Positions 9,801-19,087 of a stretch of DNA of 64,000 nt are shown in pieces. Each line of letters opens with the position of its first letter. The stretch's first letter is position 1. The stretch is from NCBI RefSeq assembly GCF_002940945.1, contig NZ_PNFV01000006.1, forward strand, positions 1 to 64,000, written 5' to 3'. The translations under genes and the position numbers were made by a program. Below the pieces are notes generated by a model. It was not told the DNA's origin and did no database searches. It saw only the letters and a list, made by a program, of their open reading frames with translations. Source of the stretch: Limosilactobacillus pontis (GTDB taxonomy: Bacteria; Bacillota; Bacilli; Lactobacillales; Lactobacillaceae).

Positions 9801-12800
9801 GTTGATTGGCGTAAAGTGTACAATATTTTGACTATTTGGTTGTTGATAAGTAACCGTTTCACCACCAGCAACTGCCTTATCGGCTGTATAACCCTTAACC
9901 GGTGGTGTCGTTACCTTTTGATAAGTCTGGGCATTTGTCCAACCATGATCGGCAATCTGTTGACCAGTAACCTTATCAATCACGATCTCATGGGTGAATT
10001 GAACGTGCTGACTAGTATCGTCCGGTGCTATCTGTTTACCATTTTGATCAACATAATGAATCGTTTGCGTCCCCGTAATGGTCAAACTCTTGGCATCCGT
10101 GCCTGATGGATACTTAGGGCCATTCGGGTTCTTGTCAACTGGTTGACCCGGCTTACCTGGATGCTTTGGATTAATTGTTTGGTAAGTGTGCTTCAGGTAA
10201 ATGTTGAAGTTTTGATCAATATAATTATCATCATCAAAGCTTGGGATGCCCTGTGCATCATACTGATTGTCATCAAGGGTGTAACCAAGATCTTCATAAC
10301 CGGTAATGTCCACCTTTGATTGATATGGAATGGTGCTGTTGGCCTTACCAACTTCTGTAAGGACTTTAAGAGTCTTGCCAGTAGTCCGGTCAATGTAAGT
10401 GATCGTCGCTTTTTGATCACCAGCATGGTAAGTAACTGTCTTAACCGTATTCTGATCACCGAAGTGCACCGGAACCGCCGCAATTTCAGCTTGGTCAGCG
10501 GTATAACCGTCAATCACTGGTGACTTGACAGCCGCAAATTCAGCCGCCTTAACTGGAGCCCACTTAACTTCCTTCGTAACTTGATCCTGTTGTCCATGTT
10601 GGACAAAGTGAACTTCTGCTGTTGCATCTGGTGCAGCGGTTGTCTTATCCGCGTAAACATAGTGGATAATTTCATGAACAGGATCCTGACGAGCAACATC
10701 CTTAAAATCATGAGCTAAGTGGACCTCAAACTGATTCTTTGTATCATCATGATTGAACTTTTGATGGTCAAAACCATTAGAAACCAACTTGTAACCTTGA
10801 TGAATGAAGTTATCAATCTGATTATCGACATCATGAGTAAAGTTGATTGTTGTATCTACCTTACCTTGAGCTTGATCACTTCCTAAATTCTTCTTTAAAG
10901 TATCGTCAATATAAGTAATTGTGGCCTTTTGATCAGTCGGAATAGCTGTGTAGTAGACGGTCTCTTCACGATTTGGATCACTTGGGGTTGCCACTTGACC
11001 ACCAGCAATGTCCCTATCAGCAGTGTAACCAGTAACTACCGGTGTCGCAACGGTGCCATAAGTCTGGGAAGCAGGCGTCCAGCCATGGTCAGCAACCGTT
11101 TGACCAGTAACTTTATCAATTACGATTTCGTGGGTAAATTGAACGTGCTGGCTGGTATCGTCTGGTGCCATCTGTTTACCATTTTGATCAACATAGTGAA
11201 TCGTTTGCGTCCCCATAATAGTCAAACTCTTGGCGTCCGTTCCTGATGGATACTTAGGGCTATGTGGATTCTGATTAATTGGTTGACCTGGCTTACCTGG
11301 ATGCTTTGGGTTAATCGTTTGGTAAGTGTGCTCCAAAACAATGGTAAAGGTTTGATCTTCATCGCTATCATCATCAAAGCTTGGGGCCTTTCCATTTGGA
11401 TCATAGCCGTTGTTAACTAGAGCAAAGCCATTGTTCTCAAACTGCTTGATATCTTTTGCAGAATGATAATCAATCGGTTGATTTGACTGCCCGGTCGCAG
11501 AGTAAACGTGCAGGGTATAGCCAGTAGTTTGATCAATGTAGATAATTTGAGCCCGCTGAGTATTATCAGCAGGAGTGTAGTTAACATAAATCGTCCGATT
11601 TGGGTCTTGATGGTTAACTTCAATGCCAATCACCTTTGAAACATTCGGCGTGTAACCCTGAACATCTGGCGAGACCACATCTTGATACTTCTGTGCTGCT
11701 GGCGTCCAGCTGTCACTGATAAGGTGGCCATCAACGCTATCTTTAACTATGGTGTGAGTAAAGGTGAGAGGTTGAACATTATTGGCTGGCTTAAGACTAT
11801 CCGGCATTCCAGTATAAATAATGGTTTGCGTTCTCTTAGCATCATTGGAAGTTGAAGTCGTACCATGTTTAAGGTGGACAAAGAATGTCTGAGTAGTCTC
11901 ATTATCGTTATCATAAACTACCCCGTCTACTGGATAGTCGTCACTAACCTTTACATAACCACGATCAGTGTAATTCTTAATATCTGAAGCTGTGCGGTAA
12001 GGATCGGTTGTTCCCGCATTGCCTGAAAGATCCTTGGTCATCAGTGTGATCCCTGTATTATCGTCAACAAAGGTAACAATGGCCCGTTGCTTCTCCGCCT
12101 TAATTGGTGTATAGACAACCTCTTCCCAAGCATCTGGATTATCATAGGTCACAAATTGACCACCGGCCTGCTGTTTATCAGAAGTGTAGCCGGTAATTAA
12201 CGGTGTTTGTACATATCCATATTGATGACTGCTTGGTGTCCAGCCCTGATCACTAACTACATGACCATCGATTTTATCAACCGTGAAGTGATGGGTAAAT
12301 GTAAACTGCTGACTGGTGTTATCCTGCGGGGGTTGATCTCCAGCACCAAAATAATGCACAGTTAATGTACCCAACTTTTTATCCGTCTTTGCTTCGGTCC
12401 CATGCTTCATCACAATATAATAGGTCTGATCAACATGAGAATCGTTATCAAACTTAGGAGTACCATTTTTGTCATAGCCGTTTTCAACTAATTCATAACC
12501 ATTTCCCTCAAAGTTAGCAATATCTTGTGCTGAACTATAATCAATTTGATTATTCGGTTTGCCAGTTTTGTTTATAACTTTTAAATAATTTTGCGTATTT
12601 TGGTCAACATAAATGATCTGCGCAGTTTGGGTATTATCAGTCTTGATAAAGTGAACTTCAAACTGGTTGAGCTTATCATTAGCTTGATATTTTTGATTGT
12701 AGAAACTATTAGAAACCAGCTGATATCCTTGGTTTTGATACTTATTAATTTCACTTTGAACATCGTTGTGGAAGTGAATTGTCGTATTGTAATTACCAGT

Positions 12801-14519
12801 AGCACTATCACTGTTCAAAAGCTTATTATTATCCGTATCGTCAATGTAACTAATTTTGGCATTCTGGGTGTTTGCATTATAGGTAACTGTCTTATCAATA
12901 TCCTGATCATCAAAGTTAACTGTGATGGCGTCAATTGACGTTGGATCAGGAGTATAACCAGTAAGTTCTGGTGAAGGAACCTCACTAAAGGACTTAGCAG
13001 ACGTTGTATCCCAAGTAATCCCCTTGTCTCGTTCATTTACCTTGGTCATGTCTTGCCGACCAGTACGTGTCCAGTTAACTGATGCGTAGTGAGTTGGTTC
13101 AGCCATACTGCCATCAGCGAAAACATAGTGAATAGTTTCGTTAACTGTGTCAATGTCAGTCACAGGCTTAATCTGATGCTTAAAGTGAACTTCAAATTGA
13201 TTTTTATTGTTATCAGAGTCGTATTTATTATCCTTAAAGCTATTTGTAACGTATTGATAGCCCTGATTTTCATAATTTTCAATCTCAGTTCCAACAGAAT
13301 TCTTAAAGAAAATTTGGGTACCAACCTCCCCTTTAGCACTGTCTTGAGCTAATGTCCTACTATCGGTATCATCAATATACTTAATGGTTGCTGTTGCTGG
13401 CTCAGCTTTTTTATAGTAAACAGTCTCTTCTGTATCGCGAGAATTTAAGTTAACTGAATAAGCAGGGATAGTCTTAGTTGGGTCAACTAAAGACTCTCCT
13501 TTAAGCGTTGCTGGTGGAGTGACCTGATCTAACGTACCCCGAACATTTTCCGCACTCAAGTCATGTTCAGTCATACTTCCATTCTGGACAATTGCGTAGA
13601 AGGTCGTGGGGTCACCAGTTCCATCACTATTTGTTTGGGCCAAAACCATAAAGAGGCTGTTGGCAGGGTTGGCGGGATTGGGAGTGTCTGGAGTAACTGA
13701 AGCTCCTGGATGGTCGGGATAAACGTGCCTGTTGTCGTGAATAAAATTAATACGATAAGTCTGCGGCGATTCTGTAAAAGTAAGATCATCCGGTACAGCA
13801 GTGGTGCCATCACGTTGGTATCCGATATTTTCTATGCTGGTAATATCATACTCTATAAAACCTTTATTTAATTTCTGTCCAACATAACCTGTCTTATCCC
13901 TGGCTGGGACTACTGATGCTGGTATATATCGTTTATAATCCTCATCATAATATTTAATTGTAATCTGGCCCTTTTTATAGTAGGGAACAAAGGTGACGGA
14001 TTGAGTATCGTCAGGTTTTAATGTTTTGTCAGTTCTTTGTTCTTCATAGTGAATGGTCCGGGTAACCGTCTTTACCTTATTGCTTTGTACTTCAACATTA
14101 CTACCTAGTTGTTGCTGAACTAAACTAGCAGCTTGCTGGTCTGTGCCGTTTTGATTAGTGCTAGCCTTCATTTCAGAAAGGTTAGGGGCAGCTGCTGCCT
14201 GATTACCCACCGTAGCCGTATTTAAGGTATTGGTCGTCGGACTTGATTCACTCTGACTGGCGGTACTCTGCTGTGTCGGCTGCTTTTGCTGCAAGGGTAC
14301 CTGTCCTTTACTTGCCAGCGGCTGTTGGTCAGTATTTTCTTCTACCGCGCCTTGATTCGTTGAGCTGTTTGGATCTGCTAGGGCTTTTTGCCCTGTTGCC
14401 ATAAAGGTGGTTCCAATCAGAACAGAGGCAACCCCAACACTAAACTTCCGTAATGAAAACCGCTGCTTTTTATCGACGTTTTTCTCATCAAGCAGCCCCA
14501 TATTGTTTTTTGAAACCAT
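3882..14519 (-). CDS. Giant LPxTG-anchored MucBP-repeat adhesin (mucus-binding type)
   Basis: 3545 residues in one intact frame. The start has a strong site (AAGGAGG, 7 bp before ATG). The N-terminus carries a YSIRK-type signal ([16 protein letters not shown], ~22-37) ending near KALAD. A low-complexity Gln/Ser/Thr stretch runs to ~150, followed by a non-repetitive N domain. About 17 modules follow, each marked by a YIDDTTG-type strand (e.g. [11 protein letters not shown]) alternating with [14 protein letters not shown] strands, the signature of MucBP/Mub repeats. Four modules are separated by a linker [16 protein letters not shown] Pro/Thr-rich wall spanner precedes the sortase motif LPQTG, a hydrophobic helix and the KKRHE tail. 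It is expected to be covalently attached to peptidoglycan and to bind mucin glycans; this is known for the family and untested here. Its base composition is AT-richer than the core genes to its right. Confidence 0.93.
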   Translation of the reverse strand: MVSKNNMGLLDEKNVDKKQRFSLRKFSVGVASVLIGTTFMATGQKALADPNSSTNQGAVEENTDQQPLASKGQVPLQQKQPTQQSTASQSESSPTTNTLNTATVGNQAAAAPNLSEMKASTNQNGTDQQAASLVQQQLGSNVEVQSNKVKTVTRTIHYEEQRTDKTLKPDDTQSVTFVPYYKKGQITIKYYDEDYKRYIPASVVPARDKTGYVGQKLNKGFIEYDITSIENIGYQRDGTTAVPDDLTFTESPQTYRINFIHDNRHVYPDHPGASVTPDTPNPANPANSLFMVLAQTNSDGTGDPTTFYAIVQNGSMTEHDLSAENVRGTLDQVTPPATLKGESLVDPTKTIPAYSVNLNSRDTEETVYYKKAEPATATIKYIDDTDSRTLAQDSAKGEVGTQIFFKNSVGTEIENYENQGYQYVTNSFKDNKYDSDNNKNQFEVHFKHQIKPVTDIDTVNETIHYVFADGSMAEPTHYASVNWTRTGRQDMTKVNERDKGITWDTTSAKSFSEVPSPELTGYTPDPTSIDAITVNFDDQDIDKTVTYNANTQNAKISYIDDTDNNKLLNSDSATGNYNTTIHFHNDVQSEINKYQNQGYQLVSNSFYNQKYQANDKLNQFEVHFIKTDNTQTAQIIYVDQNTQNYLKVINKTGKPNNQIDYSSAQDIANFEGNGYELVENGYDKNGTPKFDNDSHVDQTYYIVMKHGTEAKTDKKLGTLTVHYFGAGDQPPQDNTSQQFTFTHHFTVDKIDGHVVSDQGWTPSSHQYGYVQTPLITGYTSDKQQAGGQFVTYDNPDAWEEVVYTPIKAEKQRAIVTFVDDNTGITLMTKDLSGNAGTTDPYRTASDIKNYTDRGYVKVSDDYPVDGVVYDNDNETTQTFFVHLKHGTTSTSNDAKRTQTIIYTGMPDSLKPANNVQPLTFTHTIVKDSVDGHLISDSWTPAAQKYQDVVSPDVQGYTPNVSKVIGIEVNHQDPNRTIYVNYTPADNTQRAQIIYIDQTTGYTLHVYSATGQSNQPIDYHSAKDIKQFENNGFALVNNGYDPNGKAPSFDDDSDEDQTFTIVLEHTYQTINPKHPGKPGQPINQNPHSPKYPSGTDAKSLTIMGTQTIHYVDQNGKQMAPDDTSQHVQFTHEIVIDKVTGQTVADHGWTPASQTYGTVATPVVTGYTADRDIAGGQVATPSDPNREETVYYTAIPTDQKATITYIDDTLKKNLGSDQAQGKVDTTINFTHDVDNQIDNFIHQGYKLVSNGFDHQKFNHDDTKNQFEVHLAHDFKDVARQDPVHEIIHYVYADKTTAAPDATAEVHFVQHGQQDQVTKEVKWAPVKAAEFAAVKSPVIDGYTADQAEIAAVPVHFGDQNTVKTVTYHAGDQKATITYIDRTTGKTLKVLTEVGKANSTIPYQSKVDITGYEDLGYTLDDNQYDAQGIPSFDDDNYIDQNFNIYLKHTYQTINPKHPGKPGQPVDKNPNGPKYPSGTDAKSLTITGTQTIHYVDQNGKQIAPDDTSQHVQFTHEIVIDKVTGQQIADHGWTNAQTYQKVTTPPVKGYTADKAVAGGETVTYQQPNSQNIVHFTPINDTQKATIIYVDTMVGDRLFTQRETGKSNTPINYSSADELANLTKQGYVLVNNGYDPNGKAPSFDNQTEIDQTYYILLTHGTKDASQDSTVKETIHYVYADGKKAHDDVTVQKHFTQKGTQDLVTKQIVWQPVASQQFDRVVSPTITGYVPDQGLIPAITVNYGDKNIERTVIYLQGEQTATIRYIDDTTGNTMMTDNTVGKFNDSIKFANNVNDQINGFEKQGYAFVSNSFKNQKFQADNTKNIFEVHFKHRMEKVSRQDPVTETINYVYADGRQAHKPKVASVEITQYGTKDLVTSQIDWLPADPQQFKAVTSPTIEGYVPDVSEVPAIAVDFGQGDVVRTVTYRSNQQQAQIIYVDDTTGDQLKTVDENGTSGDTIPYTSKADLDDFFHENYALVNNGYDPAGKTPKFDNDTSLNQIFYIHLNHNVKSIQRQNTITETVHYVYADGKKAHDDVIAQKHFVQNGTEDLVTTDVAWQPVASQQFNSVKSPTIAGYTPDYKLVPAFTVNFGDKDINTTVTYTAGKQTATIIYVDRTTGHILNTLTEHGTSATTIPYSSANDLKNYQNSGYVLDENKYDPNGAPKFNSDENIDQTFYIYLKHGTTAIKQPSVVYETIHYVYQDGTPATKNYTAKKSFTRQGVKDLVTNEIKWQAVDPQNFASVESPKITGYIPDQLNVPVITVNYNSDDVDRIVTYAPAILQATIKYIDDNTRAVLSTDDGSGKYQQPIEFANDVNTQIKNYEGQGYKLVSNNFSGQNYQMDNAKNVFEVHLKHGMKQISRNSTVHETITYVYTDGSRAAAPVTAEKDFTQMGTEDQVTKHITWQPVASEHFTSVKSPEISGYVPDIVEVPAIDVNFGHDDIFKKVTYESLNQRAKITYIDQTTNQALQIVDKNGNANTVIPYTSHNDLQRYLDKGYHLVTNGYDPDGKTPSFDNDKNVDQNFIITLEHTYQTINPKHPGKPGQPINKDPNGPKYPSNTDTQSLTTTGTLVVHYVGAGKQTPKDQTRHVTFTHEIVIDKVTGKKVADHGWMPASQTYDTIKTPIISGYTADKDVAGGQVVTQDNPNREETVYYTAIPAEQTAKITYIDDTTGKTLTSDNGKGGKAGDLIVFNHDVNNQIDNYVHQGYKLVSNNFRSQNYQTDNTKNQFEVHLSHDIKDLTQGSIVKEVIHYIYADKTTAAPDATAEVHFVQHGQQDQVTKEVKWAPVKAAEFAAVKSPVIDGYTADQAEIVAVPVHFGDQDTVKTVTYHAGDQKATITYIDRTTGKTLTIRTEVGKANSTIPYQSKADIIGYEDLGYVLDDNQYDAQGTPSFDDDNYIDQNFNIYLKHTYQTINPKHPGKPGQPINKDPNGPKYPSDTDAQSLTITGTQTIHYVDQNGNPVAPDDTSQHVQFTHEIVIDKVTGQRIADHGWTNAQTYQKVKVPTVKGYTADKTVAGGETVTYKRPDSIAYVHYTPIEQQRAQVIYVDQSTGDYLKTVTKTGAAMTTIPYQSKDDLKGYLDAGYVLIKNGYDPVGKAPSFDNQTATDQIFYITLNHNTKETSRQDVVTETIHYIYADGKKAHDDVTVQKHFTQKGTQDLVTKQISWQPVASQQFTSVASPAIDGYHADQPVIPAVIVNYGSPDIVKTVTYTAGDQQATIIYVDDTTGNELNRISENGKSGKQIPYSSKQDLLSYEEQGYVLVTNGYDVNGIPSFDKDENINQIFYINLKHGTQSVTPNNPGNPKEPNIPGKPQHPTDYDPATLEKDVTRTIKYVVNGNHQVPDSIKQTVHFEQKGLYDKVTGEWITPLSWVVDHQVVKGVISPRIAGYRVVSVSGDTTDNQNVNAKTLGPEDSSYIITVTYDSASPTNPTTPTSPTSSTTPTNPTSPTSPTTPTSPMAPTNPTSPTTPTAPTSPVDDTNQPKITPHFVNSNVVHKPTTRMVSQPIDLQQVTTTNQGANVLPQTGNEEVISAAAFGLMGLAMAASIVAGTRKKRHE
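4122..4284 (-). repeat. Pro/Thr/Ser-rich wall-spanning repeat of the adhesin
   Basis: About 54 codons made of short TNPTSPT / TTPTSPT units. The DNA is a degenerate array of 9- to 12-bp units, so length variation by slippage is expected. It lies directly before the sortase segment and should carry the protein through the peptidoglycan. Confidence 0.85.
5739..5819 (-). repeat. Adhesin linker repeat, copy 4 (81 bp)
   Basis: Encodes [15 protein letters not shown] followed by [12 protein letters not shown]. It is the most C-terminal of four nearly identical 27-residue Pro/Gly/Lys linkers between MucBP modules. Confidence 0.85.
6876..6956 (-). repeat. Adhesin linker repeat, copy 3 (81 bp)
   Basis: Same 27-residue linker, with the [12 protein letters not shown] variant. 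It lies ~1.14 kb from copy 4. Confidence 0.85.
10104..10184 (-). repeat. Adhesin linker repeat, copy 2 (81 bp)
   Basis: Same linker with the variant [12 protein letters not shown]. It lies exactly 4365 bp from copy 4, as part of a higher-order duplication. Confidence 0.85.
11244..11324 (-). repeat. Adhesin linker repeat, copy 1 (81 bp)
   Basis: Same linker with the variant [12 protein letters not shown], the most N-terminal copy. It lies 4368 bp from copy 3. Confidence 0.85.
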
Positions 14520-15059
14520 ATCATGTCCTCCTTATTGTGCACTTACAAAAATATTTTTATATCACAAATCCAGATTGCCCAGATAATTGATCACATACCA
14601 GAATCCTTTATCAAGATAGATGAAAAATAATTACTGATTTTGTGATTCCCCCATATAAGTGTTATTACCAGCACAATCAAACTAATGTTTTTTATAAAGC
14701 TATAAATGCACTTATAATTACAATGCAATTATAATACAGGAACTTAATAATTTAAATTATACTTACCTATTAGAAAGACTATTTATGGTATCATGATGCT
14801 TATTTAATACGTTATTTTTGTTATTTTTAAAATTTATGAATTAAGCATTCACAATTTATTTAATTTTGGATGTTACGTCTTATTTATTTCTTTAGCTTAT
14901 ATATCACTATTAACAAGAACGAAAAATAGGAATGGGCTCCAATCACTTAAGAACTGTAAAGCTAGTCTTGAAAGATTAAAAAAGTTCAGAACGACTTCAA
15001 ATCGTTCTGAACTAATCTCAGGTTATTTAGTTGCGCTTTAAGCTTCTCCAATATATTGA
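14520..15059. other. AT-rich intergenic region upstream of the adhesin
   Basis: 540 bp, very AT-rich between ~14560 and 14930. It must contain the adhesin promoter; a TTGATT and TATATG pair 17 bp apart near 14650-14690 is one weak candidate. The end next to the regulator gene holds the terminator at 14984-15012. I see no credible coding frame. Confidence 0.5.
14984..15012 (-). terminator. Rho-independent terminator of the sucrose operon
   Basis: Perfect 11-bp stem GTTCAGAACGA / TCGTTCTGAAC with a 7-nt loop. It is followed on the minus strand by CTTTTTTAAT and lies 48 bp after the regulator stop. Confidence 0.85.
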
Positions 15060-16064
15060 CTATTCTGCCGTGACCGGCTTCACGGAAGCGGCTGGCAAGA
15101 ATTTAACCGGCAGGGTGTAGCTCTTTTCAACTGGCTGCTGGTCAATTTCATGTTGTAAAACTTTAACTGCTAACTGGGCCATTTGATTAATTGGCTGTTC
15201 TATTGTTGCAAGTTCAGGGACCATCATTCGGGTTGTTGGCACCCCGTCGTAGCCGATTACCTGCAGTTCATCTGGAACTTTAATTCCCCGTCGTTTAGCA
15301 GCTTGAAGGATCATAACCGCATCCATATCGTTACTGGCAAAAATACCATCGACATCCGGGTATTCCGTAAACAGTTGATTAAACAATTCTTCCTTATCCT
15401 GTTGGGTACTACCGAAGTTAACACTGTAGGTGTGAGGCACCAGGTGATGTTCTTTCATCACGTCCTCATAGACCTGCTGTCGCAGATAATCATGATGGTC
15501 AAAAAGCTGTTCACTGTCGGTATGGATAATATGCCGCGCGCCCCGCTCCAGGAGAGCGAGAGTTGCCAATCGTCCACCTGCGTAATTATCGGAGCTGATA
15601 TTTGGAATAGTTGAACGCAAGTAGCGGTCGATCGAAACAATCGGCATGTTAGTATGCTGATACTCTGGAATTTGCTGTTGGTGGTTATGGGTAGCAATCA
15701 CCAAACCATCCACCTGACGAGCCAGCAATTGCTTCAAGTAGGCTCTTTCCTTAGCAACATCATTTTCGGCATTCCCAATCATTACCCGAAAACCGTTCTT
15801 AAAGAATTGACGTTCCAACTCATATGTCAGTTGCCCAAAAAAGGGATTGGCAATTGTCGGCACCAAAATTCCAATGGTCATTGTTCGCTGTGCCTGCAGT
15901 TGCTTAGCGATAATATTCGGCCGGTAATTCAACTTTTTCATAGCCTGTTCAACTTTAGCAATCGTTTCCTTACTTAAATAGCCACGCCGGTTAATTACCC
16001 GCGAGACGGTAGTTGCGGAAACTTTAGCTACTTTAGCCACATCATTTAGTGTCGGTTGGCTCAT
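15060..16064 (-). CDS. scrR: LacI-family repressor of the sucrose operon
   Basis: 334 residues. The N-terminal helix-turn-helix reads TLNDVAKVAKVSATTVSRVINRRGYLS, the LacI hallmark, with the hinge KLNYRPNIIAKQL at ~50. It continues into a periplasmic-binding-protein-like effector domain (IGILVPTIANPFFGQL, FASNDMDAVMILQA, VIGYDGVPTTRMMVPELATI). ATG at 16064 is preferred over an upstream TTG because AGAAGG lies 6 bp before it. It is the last gene of the hydrolase-permease-regulator operon and probably binds the palindrome at 18922-18959. The effector is inferred to be sucrose or fructose from context. Confidence 0.85.
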   Translation of the reverse strand: MSQPTLNDVAKVAKVSATTVSRVINRRGYLSKETIAKVEQAMKKLNYRPNIIAKQLQAQRTMTIGILVPTIANPFFGQLTYELERQFFKNGFRVMIGNAENDVAKERAYLKQLLARQVDGLVIATHNHQQQIPEYQHTNMPIVSIDRYLRSTIPNISSDNYAGGRLATLALLERGARHIIHTDSEQLFDHHDYLRQQVYEDVMKEHHLVPHTYSVNFGSTQQDKEELFNQLFTEYPDVDGIFASNDMDAVMILQAAKRRGIKVPDELQVIGYDGVPTTRMMVPELATIEQPINQMAQLAVKVLQHEIDQQPVEKSYTLPVKFLPAASVKPVTAE

Positions 16065-16160
16065 AATCAACCTTCTTTACATTATTTTCACTCTTTTCAA
16101 TATACACCAACCGCCAGTGGCAAAAAAGAGAAAAGTGAGGACTAACGAAGCTGTTCTCCA

Positions 16161-17432
16161 CTATTGTTTTCTTTCTAATGGCTGACCATTGACATCCTGA
16201 TTATCCTTCAAGATAACAAAACAACCATAGATCCCCGCACAGAGTACGATCGCCGCAATCACCAAGAAGGTTGGCTGGTAACCAATCCGGTCACGCAATG
16301 CTCCCAATGGCGTCGATAAGATTACCTGGCCAACTGAACCCGCAATTCCAGTCACAATATTGATGGTTGCTGACAAACGCGGATCATAGTGCAGGGTGTA
16401 GTAACGGAACATTACGACTACGAAGATCGCTGTTTCTGGAGCGTGCAAGAGCTTAATACACGAAACACCCAGCGGGTTGGTGATCAGACCACACCCCATA
16501 ATTCGAATAAACATAAAGGAAGTTCCAATCAAAATGGTCTTCTTAATCCCTACTTTCCGCATCAGGATTGGTACCAAGCCCATGAAGATTGATTCAAGAA
16601 AGACTTCGACTGAATTGAGAATTCCGTACATATGATCTCCAGCTGCCTGAGTGGCAAAAAACTTGGTAAAGAATTGGGGGAACATCTGCTGGTCGAAGAT
16701 GGTATAGAAAGTCCCACTGAAAACCAGGAAGATGGCAATTTCCCACAGACTCTTGATCTTAAAGATCGCTAAGAAATCCTTGGTGGAAAGTGGTTGCGAT
16801 TCCCGCTCATTTTCCTTCTTATTTTCAAACTTAGCCAGGTTTTGTGGACGACGAATTGGATTCCAGAATACCAATACCAGCAACAAAATTAGGGCGATTG
16901 CCGAACCAGTCCAGAAGACCAAGTAAGGGCTGATGGTAAACAGGAAGCCGGCTGCCAGGGCTGCGACCGCGTAACCAAAGGATCCCCATGCCCGTGCTTG
17001 ACCATATTGGTAGCCAAACCGCCGACTGATTCGTTCAGCCAACGCTTCAAACATTGGTGAGGCGGATAGGTAGGCAAACGTCAGATAAATGGACCCCAGT
17101 AAAGCTCCCAGCATAAAGTGAGCCTTTAGGATTGGAATATAAAGCCAAGTAAAGAAGGGGCCAAGCAGCATTTCCAGGATGGCGCAGAAAATCAACAAGG
17201 TCCGCCGCGTTCCTAGCCGATCCTGGAAGTTACTGTAAACCAGGTTCATTACCAGTGAAATTGCTGAATTAAAGGAATAAATAATTCCTACCTGGGCACC
17301 GGAGAAACCCTCCTTAGTTGTCAGCCAGATTTGGAAGAAGGACCACCAGATCCCCCAGCCGGCAAAAAATAGCAGCAGATTTAATGAATAACTAGCATAA
17401 AAAGGATTACGCCACTGACTTTTAGCTCCCAT
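16161..17432 (-). CDS. MFS oligosaccharide:H+ symporter, probable sucrose permease
   Basis: 423 residues with 12 predicted membrane helices. It resembles the LacY/CscB (OHS) family: N-terminal NPFYASYSLNLLLFFAGWGIWWSFF, the loop SNFQDRLGTRRTLL after helix 2, and ARAWGSFGYAVAALAAGFLF in helix 5. It would bring sucrose or a related oligosaccharide in by proton symport, without phosphorylation. Its start lies 1 bp after the stop of the hydrolase gene, so the two are coupled. Non-PTS import means the partner hydrolase acts on free sucrose. Substrate is from context; raffinose or short fructans are alternatives. Confidence 0.82.
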   Translation of the reverse strand: MGAKSQWRNPFYASYSLNLLLFFAGWGIWWSFFQIWLTTKEGFSGAQVGIIYSFNSAISLVMNLVYSNFQDRLGTRRTLLIFCAILEMLLGPFFTWLYIPILKAHFMLGALLGSIYLTFAYLSASPMFEALAERISRRFGYQYGQARAWGSFGYAVAALAAGFLFTISPYLVFWTGSAIALILLLVLVFWNPIRRPQNLAKFENKKENERESQPLSTKDFLAIFKIKSLWEIAIFLVFSGTFYTIFDQQMFPQFFTKFFATQAAGDHMYGILNSVEVFLESIFMGLVPILMRKVGIKKTILIGTSFMFIRIMGCGLITNPLGVSCIKLLHAPETAIFVVVMFRYYTLHYDPRLSATINIVTGIAGSVGQVILSTPLGALRDRIGYQPTFLVIAAIVLCAGIYGCFVILKDNQDVNGQPLERKQ

Positions 17433-17433
17433 C

Positions 17434-18855
17434 TTACTCTTCTCCCTTTCCTAAAACATAAGCTTGCTCATCGAGGGTAACTCCCTTTGCAGCAATGGCC
17501 GCGGTTACCTTCCCCGTTGCGTAATAGCGTTCCGTAAAACTAGCCGCGCCATCATTGATAAAGCATTCAACCGAACTGGTATCAACAAAGATATGAACAT
17601 TCTTAGCTGGCGCAGTTAGCGTTGCGTAACGATACTGATCTTGTGTTCCACGCCGATAGAGCGTCACCTTGGCCCCTTGGCAATTAATCTTGATCAGTGA
17701 TCCCCGCTGGTCGCTAATCGACCATTGAAAATCCGTTAAGCTTCCGTCATCGAAGTCAAAAAGATATTCTGCATGTTGGGCATCCTTAATCGATACCTGT
17801 GCTTCCCCATTTAATGTCAGGTGCTTCTTTGTGCCGCCAGCTTGGCGCAGCTGAGCTAATTCTTTGACCGGTCGATTCTTAAGCTGACCATCCTCTAATA
17901 CCAGCTCACGGGGTAAGGTCAGACTCCCGGCCCAGCCATCCGCTTGCTCGGCCATTTTTTCATTGAACGGACTCAACCAGCCAAAGAAAATCCGCCGATT
18001 GTCCGGCGTCAGCATCGTCTGCGTCGCGTAGAAATTGTGTCCATGATCCAATTCGCGGAACTTGCTTCCGTCAAAGCGATGCTGTTGGTAATCAAGATGA
18101 CCAACCGAGTAGCATACCTGAGAAAGGTTCATAAACTGTTCGGGTTGCGACTTTATACCCATCGGCGAACATAACAACACATCGGCGTTACCTAATGTGA
18201 ATAAGTCAGGACATTCCCACATCCAGCCTTCAGCATCTCGGTTATGGGATTGGATGATTGGCCCACAGCTTTCCCAATGTTCAAGATCGGTTGACTTGTA
18301 CATCAGGATCCGCCCCAGCTTGTTTTCTTTATCCTGACTACCGATAACCATGTAGTAGTGCCCATTATGTTCCCATACTTTCGGATCGCGGAAGTGTTGA
18401 GTATTGTCCGCTGGTGTCTTAATGATTGGGTTCCCCGCATACTTGTGGAAAGTAATCCCATCATCGGAGTAGGCCATATTTTGGTTCTCCCAGAAGTGGT
18501 CCAGATCATTGTCATCATAGTAGTTGTGACCGGTATAGAACAGGTACAGGCGATTGTCCTTGATGATCGCCGATCCGGAAAAACAGCCACCCTTATCTTC
18601 CGGTGCACCAGGGGTTAGGGCAATTGGCAACTGCTCCCAGTGTACGAGGTCCTTACTCCGGACATGCCCCCAATGCATCGGTCCCCATTCGGCTGAATAG
18701 GGGTGAAATTGGTAAAAGACATGGTAATACCCTTTGAAATAGCAGAGGCCGTTAGGATCATTGAGCCAACCACCTGGTGTTTGGATATGGTACCACTGAC
18801 GATAACGCTCGTTAGTAACCTTAATCATTTTGTCTGGATTGAATTCTTCCTTCAT
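17434..18855 (-). CDS. GH32 sucrose hydrolase (beta-fructofuranosidase)
   Basis: 473 residues. GH32 motifs in order: WLNDPNG near residue 30 with the nucleophile Asp, a FSGSA segment, FRDPKV with the transition-state-stabilising Asp, and ECPD with the acid/base Glu. A C-terminal beta-sandwich follows, including VHIFVDTSSVECFINDG. No signal peptide is present, so it is cytoplasmic and cleaves sucrose (or sucrose-6-phosphate in PTS species) to glucose and fructose. With the MFS permease next to it, free sucrose is the likely substrate (cscA-like rather than scrB). AAAGGGA precedes the ATG. The promoter carries a LacI operator and cre sites. Confidence 0.92.
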   Translation of the reverse strand: MKEEFNPDKMIKVTNERYRQWYHIQTPGGWLNDPNGLCYFKGYYHVFYQFHPYSAEWGPMHWGHVRSKDLVHWEQLPIALTPGAPEDKGGCFSGSAIIKDNRLYLFYTGHNYYDDNDLDHFWENQNMAYSDDGITFHKYAGNPIIKTPADNTQHFRDPKVWEHNGHYYMVIGSQDKENKLGRILMYKSTDLEHWESCGPIIQSHNRDAEGWMWECPDLFTLGNADVLLCSPMGIKSQPEQFMNLSQVCYSVGHLDYQQHRFDGSKFRELDHGHNFYATQTMLTPDNRRIFFGWLSPFNEKMAEQADGWAGSLTLPRELVLEDGQLKNRPVKELAQLRQAGGTKKHLTLNGEAQVSIKDAQHAEYLFDFDDGSLTDFQWSISDQRGSLIKINCQGAKVTLYRRGTQDQYRYATLTAPAKNVHIFVDTSSVECFINDGAASFTERYYATGKVTAAIAAKGVTLDEQAYVLGKGEE

Positions 18856-18871
18856 TACTCTTCGTCCCTTT

Positions 18872-18885
18872 CGTTAGCGCTTTCA
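18872..18885 (-). promoter_or_regulatory. cre site (CcpA), closest to the hydrolase start
   Basis: The minus strand reads TGAAAGCGCTAACG, 13 of 14 positions of TGWAARCGYTWNCW. It lies between the -10 and the ribosome site, a position suited to catabolite repression. Confidence 0.75.
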
Positions 18886-18901
18886 TTCAAGCTACGGCCA
18901 C

Positions 18902-18930
18902 AATATATCGCTTTCATTTTTATATGTCAA
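18902..18930 (-). promoter_or_regulatory. Promoter of the sucrose operon
   Basis: The minus strand has TTGACA (18925-18930), exactly 17 bp, then TATATT (18902-18907). The -35 lies inside the palindromic operator. A second cre-like site TGAAAGCGATATAT (18903-18916) overlaps the -10. Confidence 0.8.
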
Positions 18931-18959
18931 TCGTTTGACATGTCAAACGATTGACATAT
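18922..18959. promoter_or_regulatory. 38-bp perfect palindrome, double LacI-type operator
   Basis: The 19-bp half 18922-18940 is exactly reverse-complementary to 18941-18959. It consists of two abutting sites of the form TGTCAA-N4-TTGACA (18925-18940 and 18941-18956). Each is itself a LacI-type dyad. It covers the -35 of the sucrose promoter and is probably bound by the regulator encoded at 15060-16064. Confidence 0.82.
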
Positions 18960-18969
18960 CCCTTGTCGC

Positions 18970-18983
18970 TGTAAGCGTTATCC
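18970..18983 (+). promoter_or_regulatory. Upstream cre-like site
   Basis: TGTAAGCGTTATCC matches 13 of 14 positions of the cre consensus. It lies ~10 bp beyond the palindrome, upstream of the -35. Confidence 0.6.
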
Positions 18984-19016
18984 CAATTTAAATTTTTTTG
19001 ATACTCAAACATAAAA

Positions 19017-19046
19017 GGACCAAGAGTGAAAAATTACTCTTGATCC
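19017..19046 (-). terminator. Terminator of guaA
   Basis: Stem GGATCAAGAGT / ACTCTTGGTCC (minus strand, one G-U pair) followed by TTTTATG. It lies 42 bp past the guaA stop. Confidence 0.8.
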
Positions 19047-19087
19047 TCTTATTTCTTTTATAAAACTATCAAACAAGCACGTTATGC

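Larger units (their letters stand above)
9395..11415 (-). repeat. Higher-order internal duplication of the adhesin, N-terminal block
   Basis: Partner of the block at about 5030-7050. The offset is a multiple of three over the best-conserved part (4365 bp = 1455 codons), so the duplication keeps the frame. Confidence 0.75.

Noticed and set aside
5739..11324. CRISPR-like spacing of the 81-bp linker copies
   Set aside because: The copies encode a protein linker in frame, are too long and too far apart, and are no CRISPR array. No cas genes were seen.
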